This document shows, one piece after another, positions 37,644 through 47,568 of a DNA stretch of 64,000 nucleotides. How positions within the stretch are numbered: the stretch's first letter is position 1; each line of letters opens with the position of its first letter. Source of the stretch: Yoonia sp. I 8.24 (GTDB lineage Bacteria; Pseudomonadota; Alphaproteobacteria; Rhodobacterales; Rhodobacteraceae). The stretch is from NCBI RefSeq assembly GCF_022096995.1, contig NZ_JACXGQ010000003.1, forward strand, positions 248,001 through 312,000, read 5' to 3'. The notes below the pieces were generated by a model. It had not been told where the DNA came from. It searched no databases and saw nothing but the letters and a program-made list of their open reading frames with translations. A program made the translations under genes and the position numbers.

Positions 37644-40502
37644 ATGGCAGAGCTAAAGAACATCGAAGTCCGCGGCGCGCGCGAACATAACCTCAAAGGG
37701 ATCGACGTCGATATCCCGCGTGATCAGCTTGTGGTCATTACGGGGCTGTCCGGCTCTGGCAAATCCTCGCTTGCGTTTGACACGATCTATGCCGAAGGGC
37801 AGCGGCGCTATGTCGAAAGCCTGTCGGCCTATGCGCGCCAATTCCTTGATATGATGGAAAAGCCCGATGTGGACCACATCAGCGGCCTGTCCCCAGCGAT
37901 TTCGATTGAACAAAAAACGACCTCTAAGAACCCGCGCTCGACCGTTGGGACGATCACCGAAATCTACGACTATATGCGTTTGCTTTTTGCGCGTGCGGGT
38001 ACACCGTTTAGCCCGGCGACGGGACTGCCGATTGAGGCGCAACAGGTGCAAGATATGGTGGATCGGGTGATGGCGCTGCCAGAAGGGACGCGTGGTTATC
38101 TACTGGCCCCGATCATCCGTGACCGCAAAGGCGAATACCGCAAAGAATTTCTAGAGCTGCGTAAGCAAGGGTTTCAGCGGGTGAAAGTGGATGGTGAATT
38201 CTATGAATTGGATGAACCGCCAACATTGGATAAAAAATTCCGCCATAACATCGATGTTGTCGTCGATCGGATCGTCGTGCGCGAAGGGTTGGAAACCCGG
38301 CTAGCAGATAGTTTCCGCACCGCGCTTGATCTGGCGGATGGGATTACCGTGCTTGAAACCGCCCCGGCTGAGGGCGACCCAGAGCGCATCACATTTTCAG
38401 AGAACTTTGCCTGCCCGGTGTCTGGTTTCACCATTCCCTCGATTGAGCCGCGCTTGTTTTCTTTCAACGCGCCCTTTGGGGCCTGCCCAAGCTGTGACGG
38501 TTTGGGGGTCGAACTCTATTTTGACGAAAAACTCTGCGTGCCGGATGCGACGTTGAAAATCGCGGATGGGGCGATTGCGCCTTGGCGCAAGGGCAAGTCG
38601 CCCTATTTCTTGCAAACGATTGAGGCGATCGCCAAGCACTATGGCTTTAACAAAAACGCGCGTTGGAAAGATCTCGATCCTAAGATTCAAAACGTGTTTC
38701 TGTATGGTTCCGGCAAAGAAGAAATCAAATTCCGCTATGACGAAGGCGGCCGGGTCTATCAGGTCGAACGCGCATTCGAAGGTGTGATCCCGAATATGGA
38801 ACGCCGCTACCGCGAGACTGATAGCAACTGGATCCGCGAAGATTTTGAACAATACCAAAACAACCGGCCATGCGGCACCTGCGAAGGGTATCGCCTGCGT
38901 GCCGAGGCTTTGGCCGTTAAGATTGGCGGTTTGCACGCAGGGCATGTGGTGCAATTGTCAATCAAGGATGCATATGATTGGTGCCTGTCGGTGCCAGATC
39001 AACTGAGCAAACAAAAGAACGAAATTGCCACTGCGATCCTCAAGGAGATCCGCGAACGGCTTGGGTTTCTCAATAACGTCGGGCTGGAATATCTGACGCT
39101 TGCGCGCAACTCTGGCACGCTATCGGGCGGGGAAAGCCAGCGGATCAGGCTGGCCAGTCAAATCGGATCGGGTCTGCAAGGCGTGCTTTATGTGCTGGAT
39201 GAGCCTTCAATTGGGTTGCATCAGCGCGACAATGATCGGCTGCTGACGACGCTCAAGAATCTGCGCGATCAGGGGAACACGGTGATCGTGGTCGAACATG
39301 ACGAAGAAGCGATCCGCGAGGCTGACTATGTCTTTGATATTGGACCGGGGGCGGGTGTACACGGCGGGCAGGTGGTTGCCGAAGGCACCCCGGCTGAAAT
39401 CATGGCGAATGAAGGCTCAATCACCGGGCAATATCTGACCGGAACCCGTGAAATTGCGGTGCCTGTGAAACGGCGCAAGGGGAATAAGAAAAAGCTGACA
39501 GTGGTAAAAGCCACGGGCAACAACCTCCAAAATGTGACGGTTGATTTTCCGCTCGGGCAATTTGTCTGCGTCACCGGCGTTTCGGGCGGCGGGAAATCCA
39601 CGCTGACGATTGAAACCCTGTTTAAGAACGCTTCGCAAAAGCTCAACGGGTCGCGTCAGGCCCCTGCGCCCTGTGAGACAATCAAAGGATTCGAACATCT
39701 TGATAAGGTGATCGACATTGATCAGCGCCCCATCGGGCGCACGCCGCGATCCAACCCCGCGACCTATACAGGCGCCTTCACCCCGATCCGTGATTGGTTC
39801 GCTGGCATGCCCGAATCCAAGGCGCGTGGCTATAAGCCGGGCCGCTTTTCGTTCAACGTCAAAGGTGGGCGCTGCGAGGCCTGTCAGGGCGATGGCGTGA
39901 TCAAAATCGAAATGCATTTTTTGCCGGATGTCTATGTGACCTGCGAAACCTGCAAAGGCGCGCGCTATAACCGCGAAACGCTAGAGATCAAGTTCAAGGG
40001 CAAAAGCATAGCGGATGTCTTGGATATGACAGTCGAAGATGCGCAGGCGTTTTTTACGGCTGTGCCCTCGATCCGGTCAAAGATGGACGCGCTCATGCGC
40101 GTCGGGCTGGGGTATATTAAGGTCGGTCAGCAGGCCACGACGCTTTCAGGTGGTGAGGCGCAGCGGGTCAAATTATCAAAAGAACTCGCGCGGCAATCCA
40201 CGGGCCGCACGCTATATATATTGGATGAACCAACCACGGGCCTGCATTTTGAAGATGTGCGTAAACTGTTGGAAGTGCTTCATGAATTGGTCGATCAAGG
40301 CAATTCTGTTGTGGTGATTGAACATAATCTGGATGTGGTAAAAACGGCCGATCATATCATCGACATTGGCCCCGAAGGCGGCGATGGCGGCGGGCAAGTG
40401 GTCGCGACCGGTACCCCGGAAAAAGTCGCCGAAAATGCGGGTAGCCACACCGGGCGCTATCTTAAAGAGATGCTCAACCCCAACCGCGTCGCGGCCCAAT
40501 AG
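37644..40502 (+). CDS. uvrA: Excinuclease ABC subunit A
   Basis: UvrA, 952 residues, is the damage-recognition ATPase of nucleotide excision repair. The ATG at 37644 ([20 protein letters not shown]) is the classic start; a TTG nine codons earlier is less likely. It has two ABC modules with Walker A motifs GLSGSGKSS and GVSGGGKST, signature motifs [13 protein letters not shown] and [13 protein letters not shown], and zinc-finger pairs CPSC and CEAC/CETC. Full length. A LexA box lies upstream. Confidence 0.97.
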   Translation: MAELKNIEVRGAREHNLKGIDVDIPRDQLVVITGLSGSGKSSLAFDTIYAEGQRRYVESLSAYARQFLDMMEKPDVDHISGLSPAISIEQKTTSKNPRSTVGTITEIYDYMRLLFARAGTPFSPATGLPIEAQQVQDMVDRVMALPEGTRGYLLAPIIRDRKGEYRKEFLELRKQGFQRVKVDGEFYELDEPPTLDKKFRHNIDVVVDRIVVREGLETRLADSFRTALDLADGITVLETAPAEGDPERITFSENFACPVSGFTIPSIEPRLFSFNAPFGACPSCDGLGVELYFDEKLCVPDATLKIADGAIAPWRKGKSPYFLQTIEAIAKHYGFNKNARWKDLDPKIQNVFLYGSGKEEIKFRYDEGGRVYQVERAFEGVIPNMERRYRETDSNWIREDFEQYQNNRPCGTCEGYRLRAEALAVKIGGLHAGHVVQLSIKDAYDWCLSVPDQLSKQKNEIATAILKEIRERLGFLNNVGLEYLTLARNSGTLSGGESQRIRLASQIGSGLQGVLYVLDEPSIGLHQRDNDRLLTTLKNLRDQGNTVIVVEHDEEAIREADYVFDIGPGAGVHGGQVVAEGTPAEIMANEGSITGQYLTGTREIAVPVKRRKGNKKKLTVVKATGNNLQNVTVDFPLGQFVCVTGVSGGGKSTLTIETLFKNASQKLNGSRQAPAPCETIKGFEHLDKVIDIDQRPIGRTPRSNPATYTGAFTPIRDWFAGMPESKARGYKPGRFSFNVKGGRCEACQGDGVIKIEMHFLPDVYVTCETCKGARYNRETLEIKFKGKSIADVLDMTVEDAQAFFTAVPSIRSKMDALMRVGLGYIKVGQQATTLSGGEAQRVKLSKELARQSTGRTLYILDEPTTGLHFEDVRKLLEVLHELVDQGNSVVVIEHNLDVVKTADHIIDIGPEGGDGGGQVVATGTPEKVAENAGSHTGRYLKEMLNPNRVAAQ

Positions 40503-40580
40503 GCGGCGCGTTTTCGCACGTTAGCGAAAAATTATGAACCTAGGTGCATAAGCAAATTCCAGATACAAAAGGATGATGCT

Positions 40581-41456
40581 GTGCCAGGACAAAAACTTGG
40601 GGTTGTTGTGATTCATGGCGTCTGGAGCCAAGCTGGCGATTTGCCGATTGATTCCAAAATGCCGAGCTATTCAAAAGGCATGGCCAAACGCGTTGTCCGT
40701 AAGTTGGGTAAGCGCGCGGAAGATATCGTCTGGAGAGAGGTGTCTTGGGCCGATATCCTGCAGCGCCGCCAGCGCGAATACCTTGACTTGATCCGGGACA
40801 AAACTGGTCATGACCCGGCGCGCGCCTTTATGCTTTCGGCGCTGTCTGACGCCGCGTCTTATCGCAAGGTAACCGATGGGTCCGCGGCAATTTATGAACA
40901 GATTCATAACCGGGTTGAACTGACCATGCGCTCGCTCGCCGCTGAAATTGGTCCAGACGGTCCGATACTGATCTTGGCGCATTCGTTGGGGTCACATATT
41001 ATGTCGAACTATATTTATGACTTGCAGCATTTTGCCCGAATTACCGGCGAACAGCGCTTTGAAACCGGACTCGAAAACATGCAGACCGTCGCTGGGTTCA
41101 TGACATTTGGATGCAATATACCGGTGTTTCTTTTTGCGCACAGGCGCGACAGCATTGTCTCGATTGATTATCCGGGGGCAGGCCTTCCAGATCATCAGCA
41201 AATCGCGCCTTGGTGGCAAAATTTCTATGACAAGCAAGATGTGCTTGCCTATCCGATGGGGCCGTCGGCCCCTTGCTATTCAAAGATGGTCGCAGATCGA
41301 CATTTGCGCGATGTTCCCATGCATTTGGGCACAACAGAGGTCGCGCAATGGGACCCTATGCGGCACGGCGCCTACTGGGACGATCCTGAAATGATCGCCC
41401 CAGTGGTGCATTATATTAACAAGTTCTTTGACGCGCCGCCTATTCCATCGGCTTAA
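40581..41456 (+). CDS. Alpha/beta hydrolase-like protein, function unknown
   Basis: A 291-residue protein starting at GTG (AAAGGATGATGCT upstream). The beginning GVVVIHGVW matches the oxyanion-hole strand of alpha/beta hydrolases, and ILILAHSLGSHIMSNYI holds the nucleophile elbow (GxSxG variant AHSLGSH). A candidate His lies near the C terminus. Specificity is unknown. Its last 17 bases overlap the end of the convergent mmsA gene on the other strand. Confidence 0.75.
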   Translation: MPGQKLGVVVIHGVWSQAGDLPIDSKMPSYSKGMAKRVVRKLGKRAEDIVWREVSWADILQRRQREYLDLIRDKTGHDPARAFMLSALSDAASYRKVTDGSAAIYEQIHNRVELTMRSLAAEIGPDGPILILAHSLGSHIMSNYIYDLQHFARITGEQRFETGLENMQTVAGFMTFGCNIPVFLFAHRRDSIVSIDYPGAGLPDHQQIAPWWQNFYDKQDVLAYPMGPSAPCYSKMVADRHLRDVPMHLGTTEVAQWDPMRHGAYWDDPEMIAPVVHYINKFFDAPPIPSA

Positions 41457-42939
41457 AGTTAAACTCGCCGCCTTCTTTGATCCCTGACGGCCAACGCGAT
41501 GTGACTGTTTTGGTGCGTGTGTAGAACTTAAATGCATCGGGGCCGTGCTGGTTCAGGTCGCCAAACATGGATTTTTTCCACCCACCAAAGGTGTGATAGG
41601 CCAATGGCACAGGGATTGGCACGTTGATCCCAACCATGCCGACGTTGATCCGGCTAGCAAAATCGCGCGCCGCATCGCCATCGCGGGTAAAGATCGCGGT
41701 GCCGTTACCGTATTCATGGTCCATCGCATAACCAATTGCTTCTTCGTAGGTTTTCGCACGGACACAGGATAGAACGGGGCCAAAAATTTCTTTTTGGTAG
41801 ATGTCCATATCCGTGGTGACGCGGTCAAACAGATGAGGACCAACAAAGAATCCATCTTCATAGCCTTGTAGGTTGAAATTGCGGCCATCGACCACGAGTT
41901 CGGCACCTTGTGCGACGCCCGTTTCGACCAAGTTCAGAATGTTTGCTTTTGCGGCGGCGGTCACAACAGGACCGTAATCAACGTCTTTGCCTGAAGTGTA
42001 CGGGCCGACCTTAAGTGCCTCAATCCGAGGGACCAGCTTTTCGACCAAACGATCAGCGGTTTCTTCGCCAACGGGGACAGCAACCGAAATCGCCATGCAG
42101 CGTTCGCCGGCCGCGCCAAAGCCTGCACCAATCAGCGCATCCGCAGCTTGGTCCATATCAGCGTCAGGCATGATGATCATGTGGTTTTTCGCGCCACCAA
42201 AACATTGCACGCGCTTACCATTGGAACAGCCACGCCCATAGATATATTCGGCAATCGGGGTCGAGCCGACAAAGCCAACAGATTGGATCACATCGTGATC
42301 AAGGATCGCATCAACAGCTTCTTTATCGCCATTCACAACTTGGATGATACCTACGGGCAGGCCCGATTCTTCAAGCAATTCGGCCAGCATTAATGGCACC
42401 GAGGGGTCACGCTCGGACGGCTTGAGAATAAACGCGTTGCCGCAGGCGATGGCCGGAGCAAACATCCACATCGGGATCATCGCCGGGAAGTTGAACGGGG
42501 TGATGCCCGCGCAGACGCCCAACGCTTGCTTCATCGAATACATGTCGATGCCGGGGCCAGCTGCGTCGGTGAATTCACCTTTCAACAGCTGTGGCGCGCC
42601 GATGCAATATTCCACAACCTCTAGGCCGCGCTGTACGTCGCCCGCAGCATCGGGCAGTGTTTTGCCGTGCTCGCGGGACAGGGCCTCGGCCAGTTTGTCC
42701 ATGTCACGGTTCAGAAGATCAACGAATTTCATCATCACACGGGCGCGGCGCTGCGGGTTCACCGCGGCCCAAGAGACCTGTGCTTTTGATGCGATTTCAA
42801 CGGCTTGCGCCATTTCATCTGCATTGGCGAGCGGCACTTTGGCCTGCACTTCGCCGGTGGCGGGATTATAGATATCCGCGAAACGGCCAGATATGCCTTT
42901 GACGTGCGCGCCGCCGATGTAGTGAGTCAGTTCTTGCAT
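41440..42939 (-). CDS. mmsA: CoA-acylating methylmalonate-semialdehyde dehydrogenase
   Basis: A 499-residue aldehyde dehydrogenase that oxidises methylmalonate (and malonate) semialdehyde to propionyl- or acetyl-CoA in valine and inositol breakdown. The ATG at 42939 (MQELTHYIGGAHVKG) follows GGAGG. Landmarks are FNFPAMIPMWMFAPAIACGN, FVGSTPIAEYIY, the catalytic Cys in GERCMAISVAV, and the C-terminal PVPLAYHTFGGWKKSMFGD typical of MmsA. A LysR gene is divergent from it with 95 bases between, so that regulator probably controls it. Confidence 0.93.
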   Translation of the reverse strand: MQELTHYIGGAHVKGISGRFADIYNPATGEVQAKVPLANADEMAQAVEIASKAQVSWAAVNPQRRARVMMKFVDLLNRDMDKLAEALSREHGKTLPDAAGDVQRGLEVVEYCIGAPQLLKGEFTDAAGPGIDMYSMKQALGVCAGITPFNFPAMIPMWMFAPAIACGNAFILKPSERDPSVPLMLAELLEESGLPVGIIQVVNGDKEAVDAILDHDVIQSVGFVGSTPIAEYIYGRGCSNGKRVQCFGGAKNHMIIMPDADMDQAADALIGAGFGAAGERCMAISVAVPVGEETADRLVEKLVPRIEALKVGPYTSGKDVDYGPVVTAAAKANILNLVETGVAQGAELVVDGRNFNLQGYEDGFFVGPHLFDRVTTDMDIYQKEIFGPVLSCVRAKTYEEAIGYAMDHEYGNGTAIFTRDGDAARDFASRINVGMVGINVPIPVPLAYHTFGGWKKSMFGDLNQHGPDAFKFYTRTKTVTSRWPSGIKEGGEFNFKPME

Positions 42940-43034
42940 GGAAACCTCCGTTGGTTGGCGCCTGTTTAGCCTTGCATTTTTCAACGTAAAAGAATGAATA
43001 TGTCAAAATCATTTTGCAAAAATGTAGGTATATA
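42940..43034. promoter_or_regulatory. Divergent mmsA/LysR control region
   Basis: This 95-base AT-rich spacer holds the start region of both divergent genes. It contains an imperfect inverted repeat (GCATTTTT and AAAAATGT, about 35 bases apart) that could be the LysR operator. No convincing -35/-10 pair is claimed. Confidence 0.4.
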
Positions 43035-43937
43035 TTGGAAAACTGGGACGACATGCGGGTGTTTTTGGCTGTGGCCCGCGCCGAGAGCCTCACGGGGGCT
43101 GCGCCGATTCTAAAGATGGACCCGGCGACGCTCGGGCGGCGCATCGCGCGGCTAGAACGGTCTTTGGGTGCCGCGTTGTTTGTGAAATCCCCACAGGGCT
43201 ATGCGTTGACGGATTTGGGCGAACGCATGCGCGATCGCGCGGCGGAGGCAGAGGCCCATCTGATCCTTGCTCGGGAAACGGGGCAGGGGGCGTCGTCGGG
43301 GCTGAGCGGGCAAATCAGGATCGGTGCGCCCGATGGGGCCGCGAATTTTCTGCTGCCGCAAGTCTGCGCCGCCGTCCAGGCAGAACACCCTGCGCTTGAA
43401 ATCCAAATCCTGTCGTTGCCGCGCGTTGTGAACCTGTCGCGCCGCGAGGCGGATATGGCCGTCACCGTGAGCCCGCCCGCGACCGGACGGCTGAGCGTGC
43501 AGCGCATTTCCGATTATAAATTGCATCTGGCAACGCGCCAAGATGGACCGCAAATTGCCCGGCGTGCAGATCTGAATGGGCAGCCAATTGTCGGCTATAT
43601 TTCTGATATGATCTTTGACAAAGAACTGGATTATCTTGGCGAATTGGGGGCCGATGGGGTGCAAATGGCATCGAATTCGGTCGCGGTGCAGTTGCAGATG
43701 CTGCGCCAGTCTGGGGTCGGGATCGTGCATGACTTTGCCTTACCGTTCGCACCCGAATTGCACCGGGTCTTGGTCGACGATATCTCATTGACCCGGTCGT
43801 TCTATTTGGTGCGGCATACGTCAGATCGGCAATCAGAGCGGCTGAATAGCGTGGCGGATGCAATTATGAGCGGTATTCAGGCAGAGATAACACGCCTTGA
43901 GGGTATCGCCCGCTTGACAGATGCCCCTGTGATTTGA
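43035..43937 (+). CDS. LysR-family transcriptional regulator (divergent from mmsA)
   Basis: About 300 residues from a TTG at 43035 (MENWDDMRVFLAVA), with AGG 8 bases upstream; a later ATG at 43053 is possible. Residues about 1-60 form the winged helix-turn-helix (SLTGAAPILKMDPATLGRRIARLERSLGAALF), though the segment between the helices differs from the usual SQPALS pattern. The remainder is a periplasmic-binding-like effector domain (LSGQIRIGAPDGAANFLLP). Its position suggests control of mmsA in response to a catabolic intermediate (inference). Confidence 0.87.
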   Translation: MENWDDMRVFLAVARAESLTGAAPILKMDPATLGRRIARLERSLGAALFVKSPQGYALTDLGERMRDRAAEAEAHLILARETGQGASSGLSGQIRIGAPDGAANFLLPQVCAAVQAEHPALEIQILSLPRVVNLSRREADMAVTVSPPATGRLSVQRISDYKLHLATRQDGPQIARRADLNGQPIVGYISDMIFDKELDYLGELGADGVQMASNSVAVQLQMLRQSGVGIVHDFALPFAPELHRVLVDDISLTRSFYLVRHTSDRQSERLNSVADAIMSGIQAEITRLEGIARLTDAPVI

Positions 43938-43974
43938 CAGCCTAGCAAAACGCAAGCCGCTAGAGGAGCCCGCG

Positions 43975-44409
43975 ATGATCGTATCCCAAATTCTGAAATC
44001 CAAAGAAAACGCCGGTGTGGTGTCAGTAAGACCTGGCGACCCTGTGTCTGTCGCCGTGGCATTGCTGTCGGAAAAACGAATTGGGACAGTTGTGGTGTCA
44101 TCTGATGGGGTGGCGCTAGATGGGATTTTATCCGAGCGCGATGTCGTACGCGAATTGGGCAAACGCGGTGCGTCATGTCTTTCGGATAAAGTATCTGATC
44201 TGATGACCGCTAAGCTGATCACCTGCACCCCAGACGAACAGACCGATGCGGTGCTGGAAAAAATGACCGCAGGTCGTTTTCGCCATATGCCCGTGCTTGA
44301 AGACGGTAAGATGATCGGACTGATTTCAATAGGTGATATGGTCAAGGCCAGACTATCCGAGCTCGCGATGGAAAAAGATGCGCTCGAAGGGATGATTATG
44401 GGGCATTAG
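43975..44409 (+). CDS. Tandem CBS-domain protein
   Basis: A 144-residue cytoplasmic protein made of two CBS domains: about 5-65 (GVVSVRPGDPVSVAVALLSEKRIGTVVVSS, GILSERDVVRELG) and about 75-140 (MTAKLITCTPDEQTDAVLEKM, RHMPVLEDGKMIGLISIGD). CBS pairs bind adenosyl ligands such as AMP, ATP or SAM and regulate partner proteins. This one stands alone, so its partner is unknown. GAGGAG precedes the ATG. Confidence 0.9.
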   Translation: MIVSQILKSKENAGVVSVRPGDPVSVAVALLSEKRIGTVVVSSDGVALDGILSERDVVRELGKRGASCLSDKVSDLMTAKLITCTPDEQTDAVLEKMTAGRFRHMPVLEDGKMIGLISIGDMVKARLSELAMEKDALEGMIMGH

Positions 44410-44433
44410 CGGTCTTGCAATCTGCGCCGTAAT

Positions 44434-44458
44434 AATATTGCGTGCGCGCAACAATATT
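44434..44458. repeat. Interrupted palindrome upstream of coaD
   Basis: AATATTG and CAATATT flank an inner TTGCG/CGCAA element, giving two competing stem-loops. It ends 14 bases before the coaD start, close to the ribosome site. It may be an operator or 5' RNA structure. Confidence 0.4.
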
Positions 44459-44472
44459 TGACGAGGTGCGCC

Positions 44473-44967
44473 ATGCGTGTTGGACTTTATCCCGGAACTT
44501 TCGACCCTGTCACCCATGGTCATATCGACATTATACGGCGTGCAAGCACTCTCGTTGATCGTCTGGTGATTGGGGTCGCAATTAACCGCGATAAAGGGCC
44601 GTTGTTTTCGCTTGAAGAGCGCGTGGCCATGGTGAAAACGGAATGCGTGCCGCTTGGCGAAGCGCATAATTGCGAAATTGTGGTACATCCGTTTGAAAAC
44701 CTGCTCATTGATTGTGCCCGTGACGTGGGGGCTGGCGTGATTATCCGAGGTCTGCGCGCGGTCGCCGATTTCGAATATGAATTTCAGATGGTTGGCATGA
44801 ACCGCGCAATGGATGATTCCATTGAAACCGTGTTTTTGATGGCCGATGCAAAGAATCAGGCGATCGCCTCGAAGCTCGTCAAAGAAATCGCGCGGCTTGG
44901 CGGGGATGTGTCGAAGTTCGTCACCCCCTCTGTGAATACTGCGCTGAAGGATCGCTTCGGCGAGTGA
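44473..44967 (+). CDS. coaD: Phosphopantetheine adenylyltransferase
   Basis: CoaD, 164 residues, adenylates 4'-phosphopantetheine in coenzyme A synthesis. The nucleotidyltransferase motif GTFDPVTHGH (His15, His17) is at the start. IIRGLRAVADFEYEFQM, NRAMDDSIETVFLMADAKN and ASKLVKEIARLGGDVSKFV complete the family pattern. The ATG at 44473 follows GAGG. The next gene starts inside its stop codon (GTGA). Confidence 0.96.
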   Translation: MRVGLYPGTFDPVTHGHIDIIRRASTLVDRLVIGVAINRDKGPLFSLEERVAMVKTECVPLGEAHNCEIVVHPFENLLIDCARDVGAGVIIRGLRAVADFEYEFQMVGMNRAMDDSIETVFLMADAKNQAIASKLVKEIARLGGDVSKFVTPSVNTALKDRFGE

Positions 44968-45725
44968 TAGCAAAGGCAGCGGTGATGTATCTTTTGTATG
45001 CGCTGATCATGATCGTTTTTCATCCAGCTTTTATCTACCCGTTTGGTGATGAACCCTTTGAAAATTCCCGGTTTGAAACCGTGATCCTTGCGGATACGCA
45101 GGCCAGTTTGCGCGTATCCAATCCTTCGCAGGATGGTACCGCCGTCATGTATTTTATGGGAAATGGTGGATCATTGGCCTATTTTGGGGCGCATTTATCG
45201 GTTCATATCGATGCAGGTCGACAGGTGCTTGCACTGGACTATCCGAGCGGCGGCGGCATTCCCGGACAAGTGTCAGAGGCACGGCTAAAGGCGCAGGCTC
45301 TTGATGCTTATGATTGGTTGTCCGCGTTTCATGGCGGACCGATTATTGTTCATGGCTATTCGTTGGGCACCGGTTTGGCGCTGCATGTTGCGGCCAATCG
45401 CGCGGTTGATGGTGTCATTCTGGATGCGCCATATGCGCGGATGTGCGAACTGATGACACGCGCATCGTGGTTACCAGCATGTTACCTGCCGGGTGTGCAG
45501 CGGTGGAATTCACTGGGCTATGCGGATCAAATCGACGCGCCGGTGCTTGTATTACAGGGGACTGAAGATGATTTGATCCCGATCTCTGGCGGGCTACGCT
45601 TGGTCGTTCATCTTGAGAATGCGGGACAAAATGTGCAATTTGGGATACTTCCTGGCGCGAACCATCATAACACAGCGCTAAACCCGCATTACGCGGCGCA
45701 TATCAATGATTTTCTGAGCAAATAA
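44964..45725 (+). CDS. Membrane-anchored alpha/beta hydrolase (ABHD-like)
   Basis: A 253-residue protein starting at GTG, overlapping coaD by 4 bases. An N-terminal hydrophobic stretch (AVMYLLYALIMIVFHPAFIY) is probably a signal anchor. The hydrolase core shows VMYFMGNGGS, the nucleophile elbow VHGYSLGTGLALH (GYSLG), the acid near LQGTEDDLIPISGG and the His in GANHHNTAL, so the triad looks complete. Relatives of this type act on lipids or peptides; the substrate is unknown. Confidence 0.82.
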   Translation: MIAKAAVMYLLYALIMIVFHPAFIYPFGDEPFENSRFETVILADTQASLRVSNPSQDGTAVMYFMGNGGSLAYFGAHLSVHIDAGRQVLALDYPSGGGIPGQVSEARLKAQALDAYDWLSAFHGGPIIVHGYSLGTGLALHVAANRAVDGVILDAPYARMCELMTRASWLPACYLPGVQRWNSLGYADQIDAPVLVLQGTEDDLIPISGGLRLVVHLENAGQNVQFGILPGANHHNTALNPHYAAHINDFLSK

Positions 45726-45757
45726 AAAAGCCGACCCACTTGGGGCCGGCTTTTTTA
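45724..45757. terminator. Bidirectional terminator between hydrolase and gap1
   Basis: GCCG-A-CCC and GGG-G-CCGGC pair around ACTT with AAAAAA before and TTTTTT after, fit for both converging genes (ends 45725 and 45776). Confidence 0.88.
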
Positions 45758-45775
45758 TTCATATGAGACCACTCA

Positions 45776-46777
45776 TTAGATCAGTTTTCCCATCGCGACG
45801 GCTGTGTCGCTCATCCGGTTTGAGAAACCCCATTCGTTATCGTACCAGGTCAGGATACGGACCATGTTTCCGTCGAGCACTTTGGTTTGATCTAGGTGGA
45901 AGATCGATGAATGCGGATCATGGTTGAAATCAGAGCTGACCATAGGCAGATCGGTGTAACCTAAAACCCCTTTGAGCGGGCCGTCGGCCGCTGCGATGAT
46001 GGCGGCATTGACTTCTTCGACGGTGGTCGCGCGCGATGCTTCGAACGTCAGATCCACAACAGAGACATTGGGTGTCGGTACGCGGATCGCAACGCCGTCC
46101 AGCTTTCCGTTCAGTTCCGGCAGCACGAGACCAACAGCCTTGGCGGCACCGGTCGAGGTCGGGATCATTGACAGTGCTGCGGCGCGCGCGCGGTACAGGT
46201 CTTTGTGCATTGTATCCAGCGTCGGCTGGTCGCCGGTGTAGCTGTGGATCGTTGTCATAAAGCCTTTGGTGATGCCGATCGCATCATTGAGAACTTTGGC
46301 AACGGGAGACAGACAATTCGTTGTGCAAGATGCGTTTGACACGATGACGTCATCCGCCGTCAGCGCATTATCGTTCACACCGAAGACGATGGTTTTATCC
46401 GCGTCTTTGCCCGGTGCAGAAATCAACACGCGGCTCGCGCCGTTATCAAGATGCGCTTGGCAGGCGTCTTTGCTGGTAAAGATCCCAGTGCATTCCAAAA
46501 CCACATCGACATGCGCCCAAGGCAGGTCTGCAGGGTTGCGGATCGCGGTCACATCAATCGGGCCACGGCCCGCGTCAATGGTGGTTTCTGTCGTGGTGAC
46601 AGTGCCGGGAAAACGCCCATGCACAGAATCAAATCGCAACAAATGCGCGTTGGTTTCCACGGGGCCGAGATCGTTGATTGCAACAACTTCGATGTCGGTA
46701 CGTCCGCTTTCAATGATTGCGCGCAATACGTTACGACCAATACGACCAAATCCGTTAATGGCAACTTTGACGGCCAT
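45776..46777 (-). CDS. gap: Type I glyceraldehyde-3-phosphate dehydrogenase (NAD-type)
   Basis: A 333-residue GAPDH of central glycolysis/gluconeogenesis. The Rossmann start [13 protein letters not shown] and the active site SNASCTTNC (Cys151) are intact, with the His in [10 protein letters not shown]. At the end of the second strand it has [10 protein letters not shown], where Asp36 is the residue that favours NAD over NADP. A palindromic operator-like site lies 24-37 bases upstream, and a 47-residue membrane protein gene is just beyond, on the same strand. A paralogue is at 47565-48566. Confidence 0.94.
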   Translation of the reverse strand: MAVKVAINGFGRIGRNVLRAIIESGRTDIEVVAINDLGPVETNAHLLRFDSVHGRFPGTVTTTETTIDAGRGPIDVTAIRNPADLPWAHVDVVLECTGIFTSKDACQAHLDNGASRVLISAPGKDADKTIVFGVNDNALTADDVIVSNASCTTNCLSPVAKVLNDAIGITKGFMTTIHSYTGDQPTLDTMHKDLYRARAAALSMIPTSTGAAKAVGLVLPELNGKLDGVAIRVPTPNVSVVDLTFEASRATTVEEVNAAIIAAADGPLKGVLGYTDLPMVSSDFNHDPHSSIFHLDQTKVLDGNMVRILTWYDNEWGFSNRMSDTAVAMGKLI

Positions 46778-46800
46778 GATGCTATCTCCTAAGGGATGAC

Positions 46801-46814
46801 TGTTGGCGCTAACA
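46801..46814. promoter_or_regulatory. LacI-type palindrome upstream of gap1
   Basis: TGTTGGCGCTAACA is a near-perfect palindrome with CG in the centre, 24-37 bases before the gap1 start. It shares GCGNTAAC with the sites upstream of the second GAPDH gene. Confidence 0.6.
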
Positions 46815-46851
46815 TTGCGATTTATGGCAAAAGGTCAACCGTAGATCGGCA

Positions 46852-46995
46852 CTATCGCCAAATTGCGATGTATTCGATCAACGCCAAAAGCTTGCGAAAC
46901 AGAAATGGAATAGCGCCCCAATGCATCACGTAGAGGTCAATCACCACAAATCCGGTGATCAAAATGGCAAGTATGAGGGCGATCGTATTCGTCAT
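46852..46995 (-). CDS. Small single-pass membrane protein upstream of gap1
   Basis: A 47-residue protein read directly from the minus strand (ATG at 46995, TAG at 46852-46854). Residues about 4-24 form one hydrophobic helix (TIALILAILITGFVVIDL), followed by HWGAIPFLFRKLLALIEYIAIWR. The pattern FLxRKxxxLIExxAxWR is, as I remember it, found in small proteins beside GAPDH genes in Rhodobacteraceae, sometimes misnamed as GAPDH. The ribosome site is weak. It lies 57 bases before the gap1 palindrome and is probably cotranscribed with gap1. Function unknown. Confidence 0.72.
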   Translation of the reverse strand: MTNTIALILAILITGFVVIDLYVMHWGAIPFLFRKLLALIEYIAIWR

Positions 46996-47052
46996 GCAAA
47001 ACATCTAACTTGAAGGTGTTAAAAACGTAAGACCTTTGAGAAAGCAAATGAG

Positions 47053-47568
47053 ATGCCCAATCCGACGCTGCCGCCCATTTTCGATTTTCGCACAACTCGG
47101 CTCAAGGTTACGCATTGGGGGGAAACTTTGGCGGACCCAATTGCGCGGGCAACACTTTTGCTTAATTTGCCCGGTCTCCTGACCGACGAGGTGACCCGCG
47201 ATTTGCCACCTTCGTATGTCCTGACGGAGGATGCAGCTGCTTGGGTCGCAGCGCGCCAGCATGAGAGCGATGTTTATCTTATCTCGGAGCAGGATCAGCT
47301 GGTTGGGCTGCTAATCCTCTTTGTCGACACACAAAGTGCAGCTATTCACATTGGCTACCTATTTGCACAAAGTGCTTGGGGGCAGGGCTATGCGACTGAA
47401 CTCTTGTTGGGGCTGATCGCCGCCGCGCCGCCGCCCACCACCTTTTTGGCAGGTGTCGCAACGACAAACCCCGCCTCTGCGCATGTGCTACGTAAGGCGG
47501 GGTTTAGGTTGGAAGCTGAACAGAAAGAGCAGGGAATGCTGACGTTTTCGCGAAAGGTTGAAGCCTAG
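47053..47568 (+). CDS. GNAT-family N-acetyltransferase (RimJ/RimL-like)
   Basis: A 171-residue acetyltransferase. TTRLKVTHWGETLADPI is the N-terminal region of the RimJ/RimL-type group; IGYLFAQSAWGQGYATELLLGLI carries the acetyl-CoA-binding motif A (QxxGxG type: AWGQGYA); NPASAHVLRKAGFRLE is motif B. It lies between the two GAPDH genes on the opposite strand and its stop overlaps the end of gap2 by 4 bases. Confidence 0.87.
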   Translation: MPNPTLPPIFDFRTTRLKVTHWGETLADPIARATLLLNLPGLLTDEVTRDLPPSYVLTEDAAAWVAARQHESDVYLISEQDQLVGLLILFVDTQSAAIHIGYLFAQSAWGQGYATELLLGLIAAAPPPTTFLAGVATTNPASAHVLRKAGFRLEAEQKEQGMLTFSRKVEA

